Shown here piece after piece: positions 16,974 through 27,360 of a stretch of DNA of 64,000 bases. The notes beneath the pieces are model-generated. The model ran no database searches and had not been told where the DNA came from. It worked only from the letters and a program-made list of their open reading frames with translations. Within the stretch, counting starts at the first letter, position 1. Each line of letters begins with the position of its first letter. The position numbers and the translations under genes are program-made. This DNA comes from Dichotomicrobium thermohalophilum (GTDB taxonomy: Bacteria; Pseudomonadota; Alphaproteobacteria; Rhizobiales; Rhodomicrobiaceae). The stretch is from positions 1,202,501 through 1,266,500 of the forward strand of contig NZ_QXDF01000001.1 of NCBI RefSeq assembly GCF_003550175.1. The letters are read 5' to 3'.

Positions 16974-19130
16974 TCAGATCCCCCGCAAATGCCACGCGAT
17001 CTCCGTTTCCCCCTCGAAATCGACGATCAGCGTGTCGATGCTGTCATGTTCCAGAAAGCCGTGGCCGACGATGCCGCCCATGCGGGGGCCGGCCGCCGCG
17101 TTGCCCCGCACCCGGTCCACCGCCGCCGCCCCGGTGTCGAGCATGAGGCTGAAATCCGAGCCCGGGTGCGTCAGCGTCACCTTGCCACCGGCCACCTGCG
17201 CCGTGACATGCTCACCGCAGTGAAAGCGGAGCTGCGCGCCCGCGCAGGGCGCTGACAGTGTATCGCGGCAGGCGATCTCCAGCCGGTCCAGAGCGCAGCT
17301 CAGCCGGCGCGTGACGCTGAGCCCCTCATAGGCGTCGTGCTGCCCGCTCAGATAACAGGTGTCGCCCTCCTACCCGCCCTCCAGCCATGCCAGCCCCGGC
17401 TCGAGGGCATAGGGCAGATCCGGCACGAACACACAGTTGTGCGCGGCCGCCGAGCGCAGATAGGCCGGGATCGGGGCAGTGTATTCATGCGAATGGAAGC
17501 TAGGGTCGATCAGCCATTCCACCCCGTCGAAATAGAGCGTGAGGGCAAGGTTGTCCTCGTGCTTGTGGGTTTTCGACAGCGATGTCGCCAGCATCGTTAG
17601 CATGAAGGGGCGGTTTTCATGATCGGCCTTGACGATCGCATAACCCGCCTCTGGCAGCACCGTCACCTCGCGCCGGCCATAGGGGATCTGTCCGCGCGGA
17701 TTGGCGGTATTCTGATTGGGTAGGCGGAAGGTGTCGCCCTGTGACAGCGCATGGCGGGGATCGGGATAGCGGAAGAACTCGCTGAAGGTGCGCAATTCCT
17801 CGGCGATGGCGGGAATGGGGGTATCGCGCCCGCTGAGCATGGCCAGATTGCCGGCGAATTCCAAGATGCGCTGTACGCCATGATGATAGCCGATGGAATT
17901 CTCCACGAAGACTGCATAACCATTGTCGCGCTGGATGAGTTTCGCGAACTGGTCTTCCAGCCGCGAAAGCGCGGTATCCCCCCAGCCCTGCGAACACGGC
18001 CAGGATGGGAAGGCCAGCGTCACCGCTAGCAGCGCCAGATCCTGAAACCAGGCATGGTTGTGATAGCGCGTCGGCTGATGCCCGGCATAGAACACTTCAG
18101 ACGCCAGAAGTTGCGCGTGGCGGAAGATGATGCGCCGCAGCCGCGCCATGAAGCGTTGGTCAAAGCCGTGCTGTTGTCCCACAGCGTAAAGCTGCACCAT
18201 GGCCAGGCAGCGCTCGGCAGTGCCGTGATCGTACCAGGCGTATTTCAGGTTCGGGTCGGGCCGGAAATAGCTGCGCTCGATCCAGCCGGCAACAAATTCC
18301 CGGGCAGCGAACAGTGGGCCCGTCTCGCCGCTGTCATGGGCACGCAGCATCAGCATCGTGGCGGCATGCAGCGCGTGCCAGGAATACTGGTAGGTGCCAG
18401 TGTCGGTCAGGCCGGGCGGCAGCGTGGCCGTGGCGGGCCAGTCAAGCATGGTTTCGCCGTAAAGCGGGCATTTGCCGGTCTCCAGGAATTCCTGCGCCTG
18501 CGCCGTGTAGGATCGAAAGCATTTGCGTTCGTAGGCCTCGATGGCATGAACGACCTTCTCGGGCACGGGCTGGTCGCGGTCCAGCCAGTCGGGAAGAGCC
18601 GCTCGATCCTCCTGCCACAGGAGCATTTCGCCCACATCCAGATACGCCCGAGCCCCTGGTGCCCCCTTGATATAGAGCCGAATATCGGCGATCTCGCGGT
18701 CCTCGGGATGCGCCCAGTCGTGGTGCCAGCCCCAGGCAAGATCGTCATGGCCGACCAGAAAGTCGAACCAACGATCTATTGCTGGCTGGGCAGCCTTCAC
18801 ATGAGCGAAAGCCTCCTTCCATGAATAACCGATGCAGATGTAATTTATGTATTCCCAACCCCGCAGGCGGATGCGGGCGCCGACGCCGCTGGCAACCTGG
18901 GCCCTTGGCAGCCTGAGTCGCAATTGATAGCTGCCGGCTCCGCCACGGAATGCGCAAGAGACATGATCCTGCAATGTGGTCAGGGTTCCGCCGCCGCTCA
19001 GGCACTCTGCCGTCAACGGGTCAGCCCCCGCTGCCCCGCTCGCGCTAAATCGGGAGACTGACCACAGTTTCCTATCCGCAAGGCATGGCGGCCAACTTTC
19101 GGTCAAACGGTTATCCGGATCCAATTTCAT
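16974..19130 (-). pseudogene. Heparinase II/III-like polysaccharide lyase with an internal TAG stop
   Basis: The frame runs 586 residues from 19130 to a TAG at 17370-17372 after GLAWLEGG. It then continues in the same frame for about 131 codons (EGDTCYLSGQHDAYEG to AWHLRGI) to the natural stop at 16974. An N-terminal (alpha/alpha)6-type region includes GWHHDWAHPEDREIAD and YHNHAWFQDLALL. The second region, with KTHKHEDNLALTLYFDG and WLIDPSFHSHEY, is the heparinase II/III C-terminal domain. The amber codon cuts that domain in half. Enzymes of this class cleave uronic-acid polysaccharides and often sit in capsule or alginate-like gene clusters. One base change would restore it; as read, it is probably inactive. 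Confidence 0.75.
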
Positions 19131-19153
19131 AGAGGGCAGCTACGTTTCCGGCG

Positions 19154-22100
19154 TCAATTTGAAGCTGTCGAGGTAGAGTTCGAGGCAAACAGCTCAAGCT
19201 CTTTTTTGATCACCTCCTCGGCCGCGCTCTGCCGGCGCACGCGTGCCGCCGCGGCTTCCGACATTGCCAGAAAACGTTCGGGATCGTGATACAACGTCTC
19301 GATTGCCGCAGCCAGCCCGGCGGCATCCTCCGGCGGGGCCATGAAGCCGCAACTTTCATCAACGAACTCCGGAACCGCGGCCACGGCATTCGTCACCGGC
19401 ACCAGGCCGGACGACATCGCTTCATCACGAGAAACACCCTGGCTGTCCCATCGCGTCGGACACAGGAATACCCCATACTCCTTATGCAACTCAGCGATTT
19501 CCGGTTGCGTCAGGAACCGCCTCTCGATCGTCACGTTGTCCAGCCCCCGCAGCGGCGCCAGTGTTTCTTCAAACAGCTTGCCATCGCCAATAATCCGGAA
19601 CTCCAAATCGCTGAAAAAAGGCTTATCCCGAAGAGCCAGGATGGCTTCCACGCTCAAGTCATTGGCGTATTTTCGCGACATATATGGCCCAATCGCCAGG
19701 ATTCTCAGTCGCTGCGATGCCTCTTTGGGCTCATAGCGAAATAGCTCGGTATCAATCGGATTATGAATCACCGAGTAGCGACTGGCTGGGAGCGGAAGAT
19801 CGTAGTCCTCCATCACCTCGTTCGCAAAATGACGCGATACGAATGTAAAGTGCAGATCATCTTGGTAATTTGAAAAAATATCTTTCCAAAAATTAATTCG
19901 GTCTTCACTGGCCGACTTTGCACGCTTAAGATGCTTTTTGGTTTCGTAATTGAAGCTTCGACGCCACCACGGCTGAATCTCAAAGCCGTGCACCCACACA
20001 ACAATTCTTGTGTTGCGGCAGAATTGTCGAAGGACGCTCCACATGTCGGGATCAAGAAAATGAACAATTATACTTTCGTAGTGTCCGTTCTCTATGAGCC
20101 GTTGAAGGTCCTCCTTACCTCCCGTGATGACATCGACCCCGTGAAACTCATGAAATGAGAGGCGCTCCTTCACCCGCAAACGGAAGACGTCGACATTCAC
20201 ACCGGCGTTTTTGTAGCTGACAACCCGTCTGTGCACGAACCCGTTCCGATATATGTCGTCATAAGAAGGATAATGGTTGGTCACTATTAGGTGGCGCGCC
20301 GTCGCAATGGGAGCACCACTAAAGTCAATGTGATCAAAATGTAATTCGTTGATGCGAGCCTCACCGGGCCCCAGGATTCTCAATCCCAATTTCGCCGTCG
20401 CAGCTTCAATGGGTAATTTGACCGTATGATTGCGATTGGCAGGAAGGATGCTGTGGTCGATGCGATTGTTTTCAGCGTCGAAATACTCCATCACGAAGCT
20501 AATATCCAAGCCTGCATCAGCATCCAGATGGCATTTCAGGCGATTTCGCTTTTTGCACTTACTTCTAAGCCAAGTAGTATTGACAGGCGTGGGAGCATAA
20601 ATATAGGTGTGTTTGCCGTCTGAAAGGTCAGATGTTATAGTCCAACCATCCTCTGTGGTGGTTGTATGAATATCCTGCGCCCTTCCGGTACCAAAAAGCT
20701 CAGCAAGCTCACCACCGTCCAGGGATTCAATCTCTGCAGTTTCTCGCGCTCCCACTGATATATTTTCGGCTTTTCTCAGAAGTGATTCCAGCGTTACGCC
20801 CGTATCCAGGTCAATGTCGTCGACAACGTCGGACACCTCTCGACGGTGGGTCGCTACATTACCTCCTTGGCAGTAATTGAAGGGGTCTATCGCGAATTGC
20901 TCTGGTAGCTCGTACTGCCACCCTTCTAACTTTGATATCCACTCCCGCGCGTTTATACGGTCGGCTGCGTCCTTGGAGATAGCCGAGCGCCGCGCAGCCA
21001 GCTTCCCGGTGGACTTATAAGCGGCAGCGAACGAATTTCGGATCGCTTTTCCGCCTTCGTAGGTATAATATTCGGTTTTCCCGATGACCTCCTTGTCTCG
21101 GGCATAGCGCGTCGCCAGCGCGATATCGAGCAAGTAGTTGGGACCGTAATGGTCGTCCGGCACCATTGCCGCGATCCATTCGACATCATCTCCCGCAAAA
21201 TCAGACAATGATTGATGAGAGACGTCATCGAGAGATACTATTTTAACCTGTTTGCTGCACTTCGGCAGGTTGTTTGCTTCAAGAGAAGATGGTGCGACCA
21301 CTGTGAGTTTGGCTTCGACCCCGCGCTGCCTCTCGAACGTCGAAATCACCCGCGACGCTTCATCGCACGTCTCGACGCGCGAAAAAACGCAGAACCTCGG
21401 CAGCGGAGAGCGTCTGTCAGTATTTGTTACGCACGATACAATGTACTCCAAACGGGATTGATACGTGTGCTCTTTCATCACCTTACGGAGACCGGCTAGC
21501 CGAAAGCGTTCTTCGCGGTCCGGTTTTTTCGACAGCTGTTCGAGTTGTTTTAGCGCTTCGGATCCGGAATCAGTAGCGACGATAAGATCACCAAAAAGAA
21601 TTCGCAGGGCCCGCGAATAATTGCTAATGACAATTGTGTTGCTCGCTAACAACTCAACGACTCGGCGCGCAAACATCGTTTGAGAGCGTTTTATGCTATT
21701 CATGTTCAAAGCATAGCGGTATCCCTTATATGCTATGCCAATTTGATTGGCAGGCAACGTTCCCATTATATATTGATCAAACCTTTCTGGAAACGCATAA
21801 TCTGGATGATCCTTACCAAAGTTGCGGTCGTATATTTCTAAAGGTATTTTTGGAGGTAGCTTTTCCATAAACTCTTCGAAATCGCGCATCCGTTCTGGAT
21901 AACGAGCGTAATATGCGCCGGCAAAGCAAATCGCGTCCTTGCGTTGATATTCCTCAATTGGGTTATGAATTTCTGGCTGGCAGCCAAACGGAAGCAGAAA
22001 CACATTGTCATGCCCTAGCTCAGACTTGTATCGCGCAATACAATCTATATCTGTAGTAAATACGAAATCAAACAGCGCGGCTGTGTTAAGAAATGTAGCA

Positions 22101-23656
22101 AAATGAACTGGGTCCTCTTTGTTCCAAAACACTGTTGGAATATCCCTATTGCGGCACCACTCGATCGAATCATGAAGCTCTTGACTTCTTTGGCCGATCT
22201 TGCGATCCCACGTGCCGTCCCTACCTTGCCAAGCGGATTCAACGAACAATAAATCAGGCTGGAAATTCTCTAGCTCATTCAAAGTATTTGTTGCTCCCAG
22301 TTGAAGAAATTCCGCTTCCCTTGAAAAACAAATGTGAGAAAAGTCATCAAGTATGCAGGCGATCCGGAGCTGCTTTGTCGGCTTAGATAGCTTTTCGGCC
22401 CACTGGGGTTGCCGGAGTGAAAGCGGGATCGTATTCTTTTGTATGTTTTGAGGCCGTGCGTTCCGTAATTGAGTAGGATAAATCGAGACCCCATTTTTGA
22501 TGCGCGCCTTACAGCCGTCCGTAGACGTGCGCAGCGCCGAGGCAGTATTTTTCTCCATCCGACGCCGCATCCGCTTCACAAAGCGGCGTGGCAGAATCGG
22601 CGCAAAATGAAGAATGACGTTACTAGATAGCGCTTTACGATAGGAGGGATCAGCTAAAGTCGGCGCCCACGTCTTGCCCTTCGTACCGGCCACTGGTGCG
22701 GCATCAACTGGCGGCACGAACCGCTTGCGAAACGAGCGCCGCAGGCGGCGGGATATGTCGCGCGGCGCGTGGACAACTTGATCTGCTGTCTGTGCGAACA
22801 GCCAACGGGATGAGCTAACTTTCGTCTCAAGATCGCTGTACCGATCCCGTGCATTACGCAGCTCTTTCTCGAGACGTTCTATGGACGCCCGATAGACTTC
22901 TTCTTTGCGTTTAAGTTCGCTTATCTGCTGGCCTTTTTCCGCGAGTTGCGCAGAGAGCTCGGTCTGTTGCTTGTGTTCAGCCTCGAGTTTTTCGACCAGT
23001 TCGCGTTCGATTTTATAGAAGCTATTCTCCAGTATTTCAAGAACACCTAAATCGCACTCGCCGTCTAACTCGTCTGAATTCCTTTTTTTTGCGACAAATC
23101 CAACCCATTTACCAAGCACTTCTATACCAACAACTTGAAATCCCTGTTTTAAATATGACAGCGGCTTATGTATATAAAATGTGTGCTTGTGATCGAAAAA
23201 ATCATTAATTCCAAACGGTGTCGTAATAATAAGAGTCCCTTCGGACTTCAGAGCCGAAGCCGCTGCATCTACGACTTTCTCAGGTTGGTTAAAATGCTCA
23301 AGAATTTCGCCCATTATCACTGTATCAACTTTCTGAGGCGGAATATAACTGAGGCAGTCGGCTTGCTCGAAGACGACACGTGAAGAAACGTGTTCTGGTT
23401 CTTGTTCTAGTAAATCGCGTGCATCACCAATCGCCTGGGAATCAGCGTCGATTGCATACACGCTATATCCTTCGCGAGCCAGGAGAATGGAAGTGATACC
23501 TTGACTGCATCCAATATCCCAGACGATATCGCCTTTAACGTGTTGGCAAATCCAATTGAGGCGCTCGTGCGTCTTCCGCATCATTACCTTGCCCATTCCT
23601 CCAAAATAGGCATCGGCAATTCGATCTTTTATCAGGCTCCTGAAACCGTCGACCAT
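19154..23656 (-). CDS. Giant multidomain methyltransferase / glycosyltransferase (1,500 residues)
   Basis: Four regions are visible. Residues 30-200 form a SAM-dependent methyltransferase (VWDIGCSQGITSILLAREG). Residues 205-290 are a coiled coil rich in E, K and L. Residues 430-780 form a CgeB-type glycosyltransferase with an N-terminal DUF3880-like part (PTVFWNKEDPVHF and CFAGAYYARYPERM). Residues 1115-1495 form a GT4 glycosyltransferase (VVWVHGFEIQPWW, IHNPIDTELFRYEP, GVSRDEAMSSGLVPV). A beta-rich segment near residues 1000-1110 may bind carbohydrate. The DNA is AT-rich compared with the core. It probably builds and caps or methylates a surface polymer; the sugar is unknown. It reads toward the lyase and follows wecC. 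Confidence 0.8.
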   Translation of the reverse strand: MVDGFRSLIKDRIADAYFGGMGKVMMRKTHERLNWICQHVKGDIVWDIGCSQGITSILLAREGYSVYAIDADSQAIGDARDLLEQEPEHVSSRVVFEQADCLSYIPPQKVDTVIMGEILEHFNQPEKVVDAAASALKSEGTLIITTPFGINDFFDHKHTFYIHKPLSYLKQGFQVVGIEVLGKWVGFVAKKRNSDELDGECDLGVLEILENSFYKIERELVEKLEAEHKQQTELSAQLAEKGQQISELKRKEEVYRASIERLEKELRNARDRYSDLETKVSSSRWLFAQTADQVVHAPRDISRRLRRSFRKRFVPPVDAAPVAGTKGKTWAPTLADPSYRKALSSNVILHFAPILPRRFVKRMRRRMEKNTASALRTSTDGCKARIKNGVSIYPTQLRNARPQNIQKNTIPLSLRQPQWAEKLSKPTKQLRIACILDDFSHICFSREAEFLQLGATNTLNELENFQPDLLFVESAWQGRDGTWDRKIGQRSQELHDSIEWCRNRDIPTVFWNKEDPVHFATFLNTAALFDFVFTTDIDCIARYKSELGHDNVFLLPFGCQPEIHNPIEEYQRKDAICFAGAYYARYPERMRDFEEFMEKLPPKIPLEIYDRNFGKDHPDYAFPERFDQYIMGTLPANQIGIAYKGYRYALNMNSIKRSQTMFARRVVELLASNTIVISNYSRALRILFGDLIVATDSGSEALKQLEQLSKKPDREERFRLAGLRKVMKEHTYQSRLEYIVSCVTNTDRRSPLPRFCVFSRVETCDEASRVISTFERQRGVEAKLTVVAPSSLEANNLPKCSKQVKIVSLDDVSHQSLSDFAGDDVEWIAAMVPDDHYGPNYLLDIALATRYARDKEVIGKTEYYTYEGGKAIRNSFAAAYKSTGKLAARRSAISKDAADRINAREWISKLEGWQYELPEQFAIDPFNYCQGGNVATHRREVSDVVDDIDLDTGVTLESLLRKAENISVGARETAEIESLDGGELAELFGTGRAQDIHTTTTEDGWTITSDLSDGKHTYIYAPTPVNTTWLRSKCKKRNRLKCHLDADAGLDISFVMEYFDAENNRIDHSILPANRNHTVKLPIEAATAKLGLRILGPGEARINELHFDHIDFSGAPIATARHLIVTNHYPSYDDIYRNGFVHRRVVSYKNAGVNVDVFRLRVKERLSFHEFHGVDVITGGKEDLQRLIENGHYESIIVHFLDPDMWSVLRQFCRNTRIVVWVHGFEIQPWWRRSFNYETKKHLKRAKSASEDRINFWKDIFSNYQDDLHFTFVSRHFANEVMEDYDLPLPASRYSVIHNPIDTELFRYEPKEASQRLRILAIGPYMSRKYANDLSVEAILALRDKPFFSDLEFRIIGDGKLFEETLAPLRGLDNVTIERRFLTQPEIAELHKEYGVFLCPTRWDSQGVSRDEAMSSGLVPVTNAVAAVPEFVDESCGFMAPPEDAAGLAAAIETLYHDPERFLAMSEAAAARVRRQSAAEEVIKKELELFASNSTSTASN

Positions 23657-23721
23657 AGCTCCACCACTCTTGTTACCCCTTCGCGCGACGATCCGACCTT
23701 TTTGGATTTAGAACTCGACGT

Positions 23722-24978
23722 CTAGCTCTGCCACAAACCGACTGTGTCGATCACCACTCGCCGGAGAAGTTGTTCTCGTGAAGCCGCTCTGAAAGCGCTG
23801 TGTGCTGTTAGAACGACAACGATGTCAGACTTACGCAGCGCAGCGTTAAAGTCGTCCTTAGAGACGTTGTTACGTTGAGCGAGTGTTTCGGGAAGTACAC
23901 GAAGATGCGGCTCAACAATGACAAGATCTATATCATCAAAAGCGAGTGTTTCGGCAATTTGGAGAGCGGGACTTTCACGCAAATCATCTACATCTGGCTT
24001 ATAGGCTAAACCTAGACATGCCACGGTCGGCCGCTTGAAACGGTCAATATTGCGGCGCACTGCATCAACCACTATACGGGGTTTTTCGTCATTGACGGTC
24101 CGAGCTGCTCTCATCAGAGGAGTCACCTCGGATGCCATGGAAATAAGAAACCAGGGGTCAACCGCTATGCAGTGCCCGCCAACACCAGGTCCTGGTCGTA
24201 AAATGTTAACCCTTGGATGGCGGTTAGCTAATTCGATGGTTTCCCACACATCGACACCAAGCTTGTCGCAGACGTTCGATAACTCGTTTGCGAATCCAAT
24301 ATTCACATCACGATAAGCGTTTTCCGCTAATTTCACTAACTCCGCAACCGCTGAACTAGTACGGAGTACTTCGCCTCGCAGAAACAGCCTGTAAAGGTCC
24401 TCGGCTCGCGCACTGCACTTTGGACTCACGCCCCCAATAATTCGGTCATTGTGCACCAGCTCGAAAACCATATTTCCTGGCAGGATCCGTTCAGGGCAGT
24501 ACGCAATTTGAATGTCGCCTGCCTTGGGTTCACGTGGGACTTCGAGATCGGGACGCTCCTCCGCAATCCATCCACAAACTTTCTCGGTAGTCCCGACAGG
24601 ACAGGTCGATTCAATAACAATGAGATTGCCAGGCTTGAGTAGCTGAGAAATTGAACGTGTTGCAGTTTCAACGTGGCTTAAATCAGCTGACCTATCTTCA
24701 CGGAGTGGAGTCGGTACGGCAATAATGAAGGCATCAGCGGGCTTTGGTTCACAATAAGCGCGCAGTTTCCCTGTGCTGACGGCCGCTTCCAACAGGATGT
24801 CAAGATCCGGCTCCGAAAAATGTGCCTTACCTTCATTTATGCAACTCACAACTTCGTCATTGATGTCGACGCCGAAAACTTCAACACCACGAGTGGCGAG
24901 GGTAGCTGCCGTTGGTAATCCTATGTAGCCAAGCCCGACCACAGTTATTTTTTTGAAGGCATCATTTGGAGACGTCAT
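23722..24978 (-). CDS. wecC: UDP-N-acetyl-D-mannosamine dehydrogenase
   Basis: The 418-residue protein is a UDP-sugar 6-dehydrogenase. The NAD-binding GLGYIGLPTA is at residues 15-24, the central domain has AELVKLAENAYRDVNIGFAN, and the catalytic-Cys segment GPGVGGHCIAVDPWF follows. The RILPGN segment and the adjacent 2-epimerase point to UDP-ManNAc as substrate, giving UDP-ManNAcA. Its start overlaps the end of wecB by 4 bp, so the two are translationally coupled. UDP-glucose dehydrogenase is less likely given the pairing. The codon use is less GC-rich than in core genes. Confidence 0.88.
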   Translation of the reverse strand: MTSPNDAFKKITVVGLGYIGLPTAATLATRGVEVFGVDINDEVVSCINEGKAHFSEPDLDILLEAAVSTGKLRAYCEPKPADAFIIAVPTPLREDRSADLSHVETATRSISQLLKPGNLIVIESTCPVGTTEKVCGWIAEERPDLEVPREPKAGDIQIAYCPERILPGNMVFELVHNDRIIGGVSPKCSARAEDLYRLFLRGEVLRTSSAVAELVKLAENAYRDVNIGFANELSNVCDKLGVDVWETIELANRHPRVNILRPGPGVGGHCIAVDPWFLISMASEVTPLMRAARTVNDEKPRIVVDAVRRNIDRFKRPTVACLGLAYKPDVDDLRESPALQIAETLAFDDIDLVIVEPHLRVLPETLAQRNNVSKDDFNAALRKSDIVVVLTAHSAFRAASREQLLRRVVIDTVGLWQS

Positions 24979-26165
24979 GCTCTGTCCGTTCTATATCCGG
25001 CGTTTGCCAACCTGGCGCCAGAATGCGGCGTCTCAGGTCCGAGAAGGAAGTTATGGCAATGCGTCACGATGCGATCCGCCGCAGCGCCATCGCCATACGG
25101 CGACCCTCCTTGTGACATGGCATTATATGAGGCCTTATTATCTAAAAGATCCCTCGCCGAGCCTACTATGTGGTTACACTCAGTCCCAACAACCCGTGCC
25201 ACACCTGCTTCAACCGCCTCTGGCCGCTCGGTTTCCTCACGCAGGACCAGCACAGGTTTTCCAAGTGCAGGAGCCTCTTCCTGTATCCCACCACTATCCG
25301 TCATGATGAGATAAGCGCGCTTCATTATCGTAACAAGGTCATGATAACTAGCCGGCGGTATGATATGAACTCGCTGCAAGTCGTTTAGTAATTCTCGTAC
25401 TGGAATTTCGACATTTGGATTAGGATGAACAGGAAAAACAAACTCAACATCCAGCCATATATCATGGATTAAGCGTATTGCGTGACAAATAGACCGGATT
25501 GGCGCGCCAAAATTTTCTCTCCTATGCGCCGTGACCAAAATAAGTCGACGGTTTGATCGCGTAGGAAATTCGCAGGGAAAATCCTGGGATGCCAGAGCGA
25601 GGAGCGCATCAATTACGGTGTTGCCTGTGACATGTACCGAAGACGGATCTTTCCCCTCGCTTAACAGGTTATCCCTCGCACGCTCCGTCGGTGCGAAATG
25701 AATACTACTTACAATTCCTGTGACAACGCGGTTGAGTTCTTCTGGAAATGGGGTCGAAAGATTAAATGTACGCAATCCCGCTTCGACATGTCCAACAGGA
25801 ATTTTTCGGTAGAACGAAGCCAAAGCGGCGGCCAAAACGGATGTCGTGTCGCCTTGAACTAGCACGAGATCAAATTTCCTCTCCTCAAGAAGCGGATCAA
25901 TTTTTTCAAGAATTCGGCTACTCAGACGGCTCAGTGTTTGATTAGGCTGCATTACCTGCAGATCGAAATCGACAGAAACGCCGAACAGGTCAAGAACTTG
26001 AGGAGCTAGTTCGCCATGTTGCCCGGTGGTAACGACCGTTATCTCCGCCCAAGGTTGGTCCTGAAGCTTGCGTATCACCGGTGCCATTTTTATGCCTTCT
26101 GGCCGTGTTCCGATAAGACACAAAATATGAAATGACCGGCTGTTGAAAAAACGTAGCATTTTCAA
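24975..26165 (-). CDS. wecB: UDP-N-acetylglucosamine 2-epimerase (non-hydrolysing)
   Basis: The 396-residue protein shows the epimerase signatures GTRPEGIKMAPVI near residue 20, VQGDTTSVLAAALASFY, HVEAGLRT, ENFG and TDSGGIQEEAPALGKP. It interconverts UDP-GlcNAc and UDP-ManNAc in the cytoplasm. wecC overlaps its stop by 4 bp, so together they would supply UDP-ManNAcA to the glycosyltransferases nearby. UDP-GlcNAc is provided by the glmM-dependent core pathway. Two closely spaced Met codons compete for the start. Confidence 0.92.
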   Translation of the reverse strand: MKMLRFFNSRSFHILCLIGTRPEGIKMAPVIRKLQDQPWAEITVVTTGQHGELAPQVLDLFGVSVDFDLQVMQPNQTLSRLSSRILEKIDPLLEERKFDLVLVQGDTTSVLAAALASFYRKIPVGHVEAGLRTFNLSTPFPEELNRVVTGIVSSIHFAPTERARDNLLSEGKDPSSVHVTGNTVIDALLALASQDFPCEFPTRSNRRLILVTAHRRENFGAPIRSICHAIRLIHDIWLDVEFVFPVHPNPNVEIPVRELLNDLQRVHIIPPASYHDLVTIMKRAYLIMTDSGGIQEEAPALGKPVLVLREETERPEAVEAGVARVVGTECNHIVGSARDLLDNKASYNAMSQGGSPYGDGAAADRIVTHCHNFLLGPETPHSGARLANAGYRTDRA

Positions 26166-26295
26166 CCTATTTGTCCGTCGAACAGTCTGACGAGGGCATT
26201 CACTGACATAATAACGCAGGTGATTATCTGTTCGTTATCGGTCTCAAGAAAGTTACTTGTCAACGTCTCAAGTGCTCGCAAGCATGCATTGCAGC

Positions 26296-27360
26296 TTAAT
26301 TTCGTCGATCTTCGATGTATGCGTAAGGATCAGGCAAACAATACGAAACGCATCGTATGTACCCACGAGCGCAGTAAAGTTTTAGCCTCGCCCTGAGGAA
26401 GATCTCTGAACCGGATCGCTTCGAAGTGAGCGTGAGAAAGGGAAGCGTGAGCATTTTAAGACCGGCTTGAAGAAATAAGCGCGGGCAACGGACCAATGCT
26501 TGCCTCCCCGCCGCGCCCCTTCCACGATCTTGAGCCAGCAAAATGAGTTTGACCGCAGCTTTTCGTTCCGCCCGATTGAGGAACCAACCTGCGGTCAGTC
26601 TGTTTCCGTCCTGGACCTCTGATACGATAGCTTCGCGCACCCATCGCACACAGGCACCATTAGCAACGGCGCGGCGACTGAAGTCGACATCCTCGCCGCC
26701 TGAAAACCGAAACTGGGAACTGAACCGCAGACCAAGGCCGTCGCCGGCAAAAATGCAGGCTTTGGCAGCCAGGTTGCCAGTGTATGCGGCCTTCACCACC
26801 GAGCCCGTTGGCCCGCCGTCGAATTCCGGCATCCGCAGCCATTCCGGCTGATCGTCCGGATAAATGTATTTTACGGGTCCGCGAAACATCTCAGCATCCC
26901 ACGCGCGAATGGCGGCGAGATGCGCTTCAAACCAGCCGTCACAGGCCTCCTCGTCATCATCAATGAAGAAAATCCAGTCGGCGCCCAACGCCAGCGCCGT
27001 CTCAACCGCGGTATTGCGGGCAAACGGAATACCGAGTTCGGGCTCCAGGCGGTATTCGACGTGCACTGAGGGATGCTGGTGAGCGAGGTCGAAACCCCCC
27101 CCCCCGCGATTTCTGGGCCGGTCATCGTTCTCGACCACCACCAGCGACGTTTTGGCTGCAGAAGCTTCGAGCTGGGGCAACACGGAGCGCAGGCACGCCA
27201 TGAGCATTTGTGGTCGCTCACGAGTGCAGACTGTGACGCACATATGTTCAGAGACAGCCACATCGGGATGCGGGCGACAGTCAGCATCCGACTCGAACGA
27301 CCTATTTTTGTTTTCATCTTCCGGGATCGATGCTTGATCCGCTCGCCCGTTACGCAGCAC
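26296..27360 (-). CDS. Family-2 glycosyltransferase with an 11-base G tract
   Basis: The 354-residue protein has a GT-A fold: MCVTVCTRERPQMLMACLRS from residue 40, then the nucleotide-sugar-binding DDDE region (WIFFIDDDEEACDGWFEAHL) and SGGEDVDFSRRAVANGA. Its first 39 residues have no motif, so translation might begin at the methionine at residue 40 (27243). In the coding strand a run of 11 G (27095-27105) encodes four glycines near residue 87. Slippage there would shift the frame. It is read away from the ABC exporter gene and resembles the other GT2 at 29,962. Confidence 0.8.
   Translation of the reverse strand: MLRNGRADQASIPEDENKNRSFESDADCRPHPDVAVSEHMCVTVCTRERPQMLMACLRSVLPQLEASAAKTSLVVVENDDRPRNRGGGGFDLAHQHPSVHVEYRLEPELGIPFARNTAVETALALGADWIFFIDDDEEACDGWFEAHLAAIRAWDAEMFRGPVKYIYPDDQPEWLRMPEFDGGPTGSVVKAAYTGNLAAKACIFAGDGLGLRFSSQFRFSGGEDVDFSRRAVANGACVRWVREAIVSEVQDGNRLTAGWFLNRAERKAAVKLILLAQDRGRGAAGRQALVRCPRLFLQAGLKMLTLPFLTLTSKRSGSEIFLRARLKLYCARGYIRCVSYCLPDPYAYIEDRRN
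27095..27105. repeat. 11-base homopolymer (C on plus strand, G in the coding strand)
   Basis: An uninterrupted run of 11 C lies inside the family-2 glycosyltransferase gene. Runs of this length are prone to slippage and switch glycosyltransferases on and off in several pathogens. Here the displayed length keeps the frame open. Confidence 0.85.

Noticed and set aside
17370-17372. TAG in the lyase gene read as pyrrolysine or programmed readthrough
   Set aside because: No pyrrolysine genes or downstream structure seen, and the family does not use Pyl; a plain nonsense mutation is simpler.
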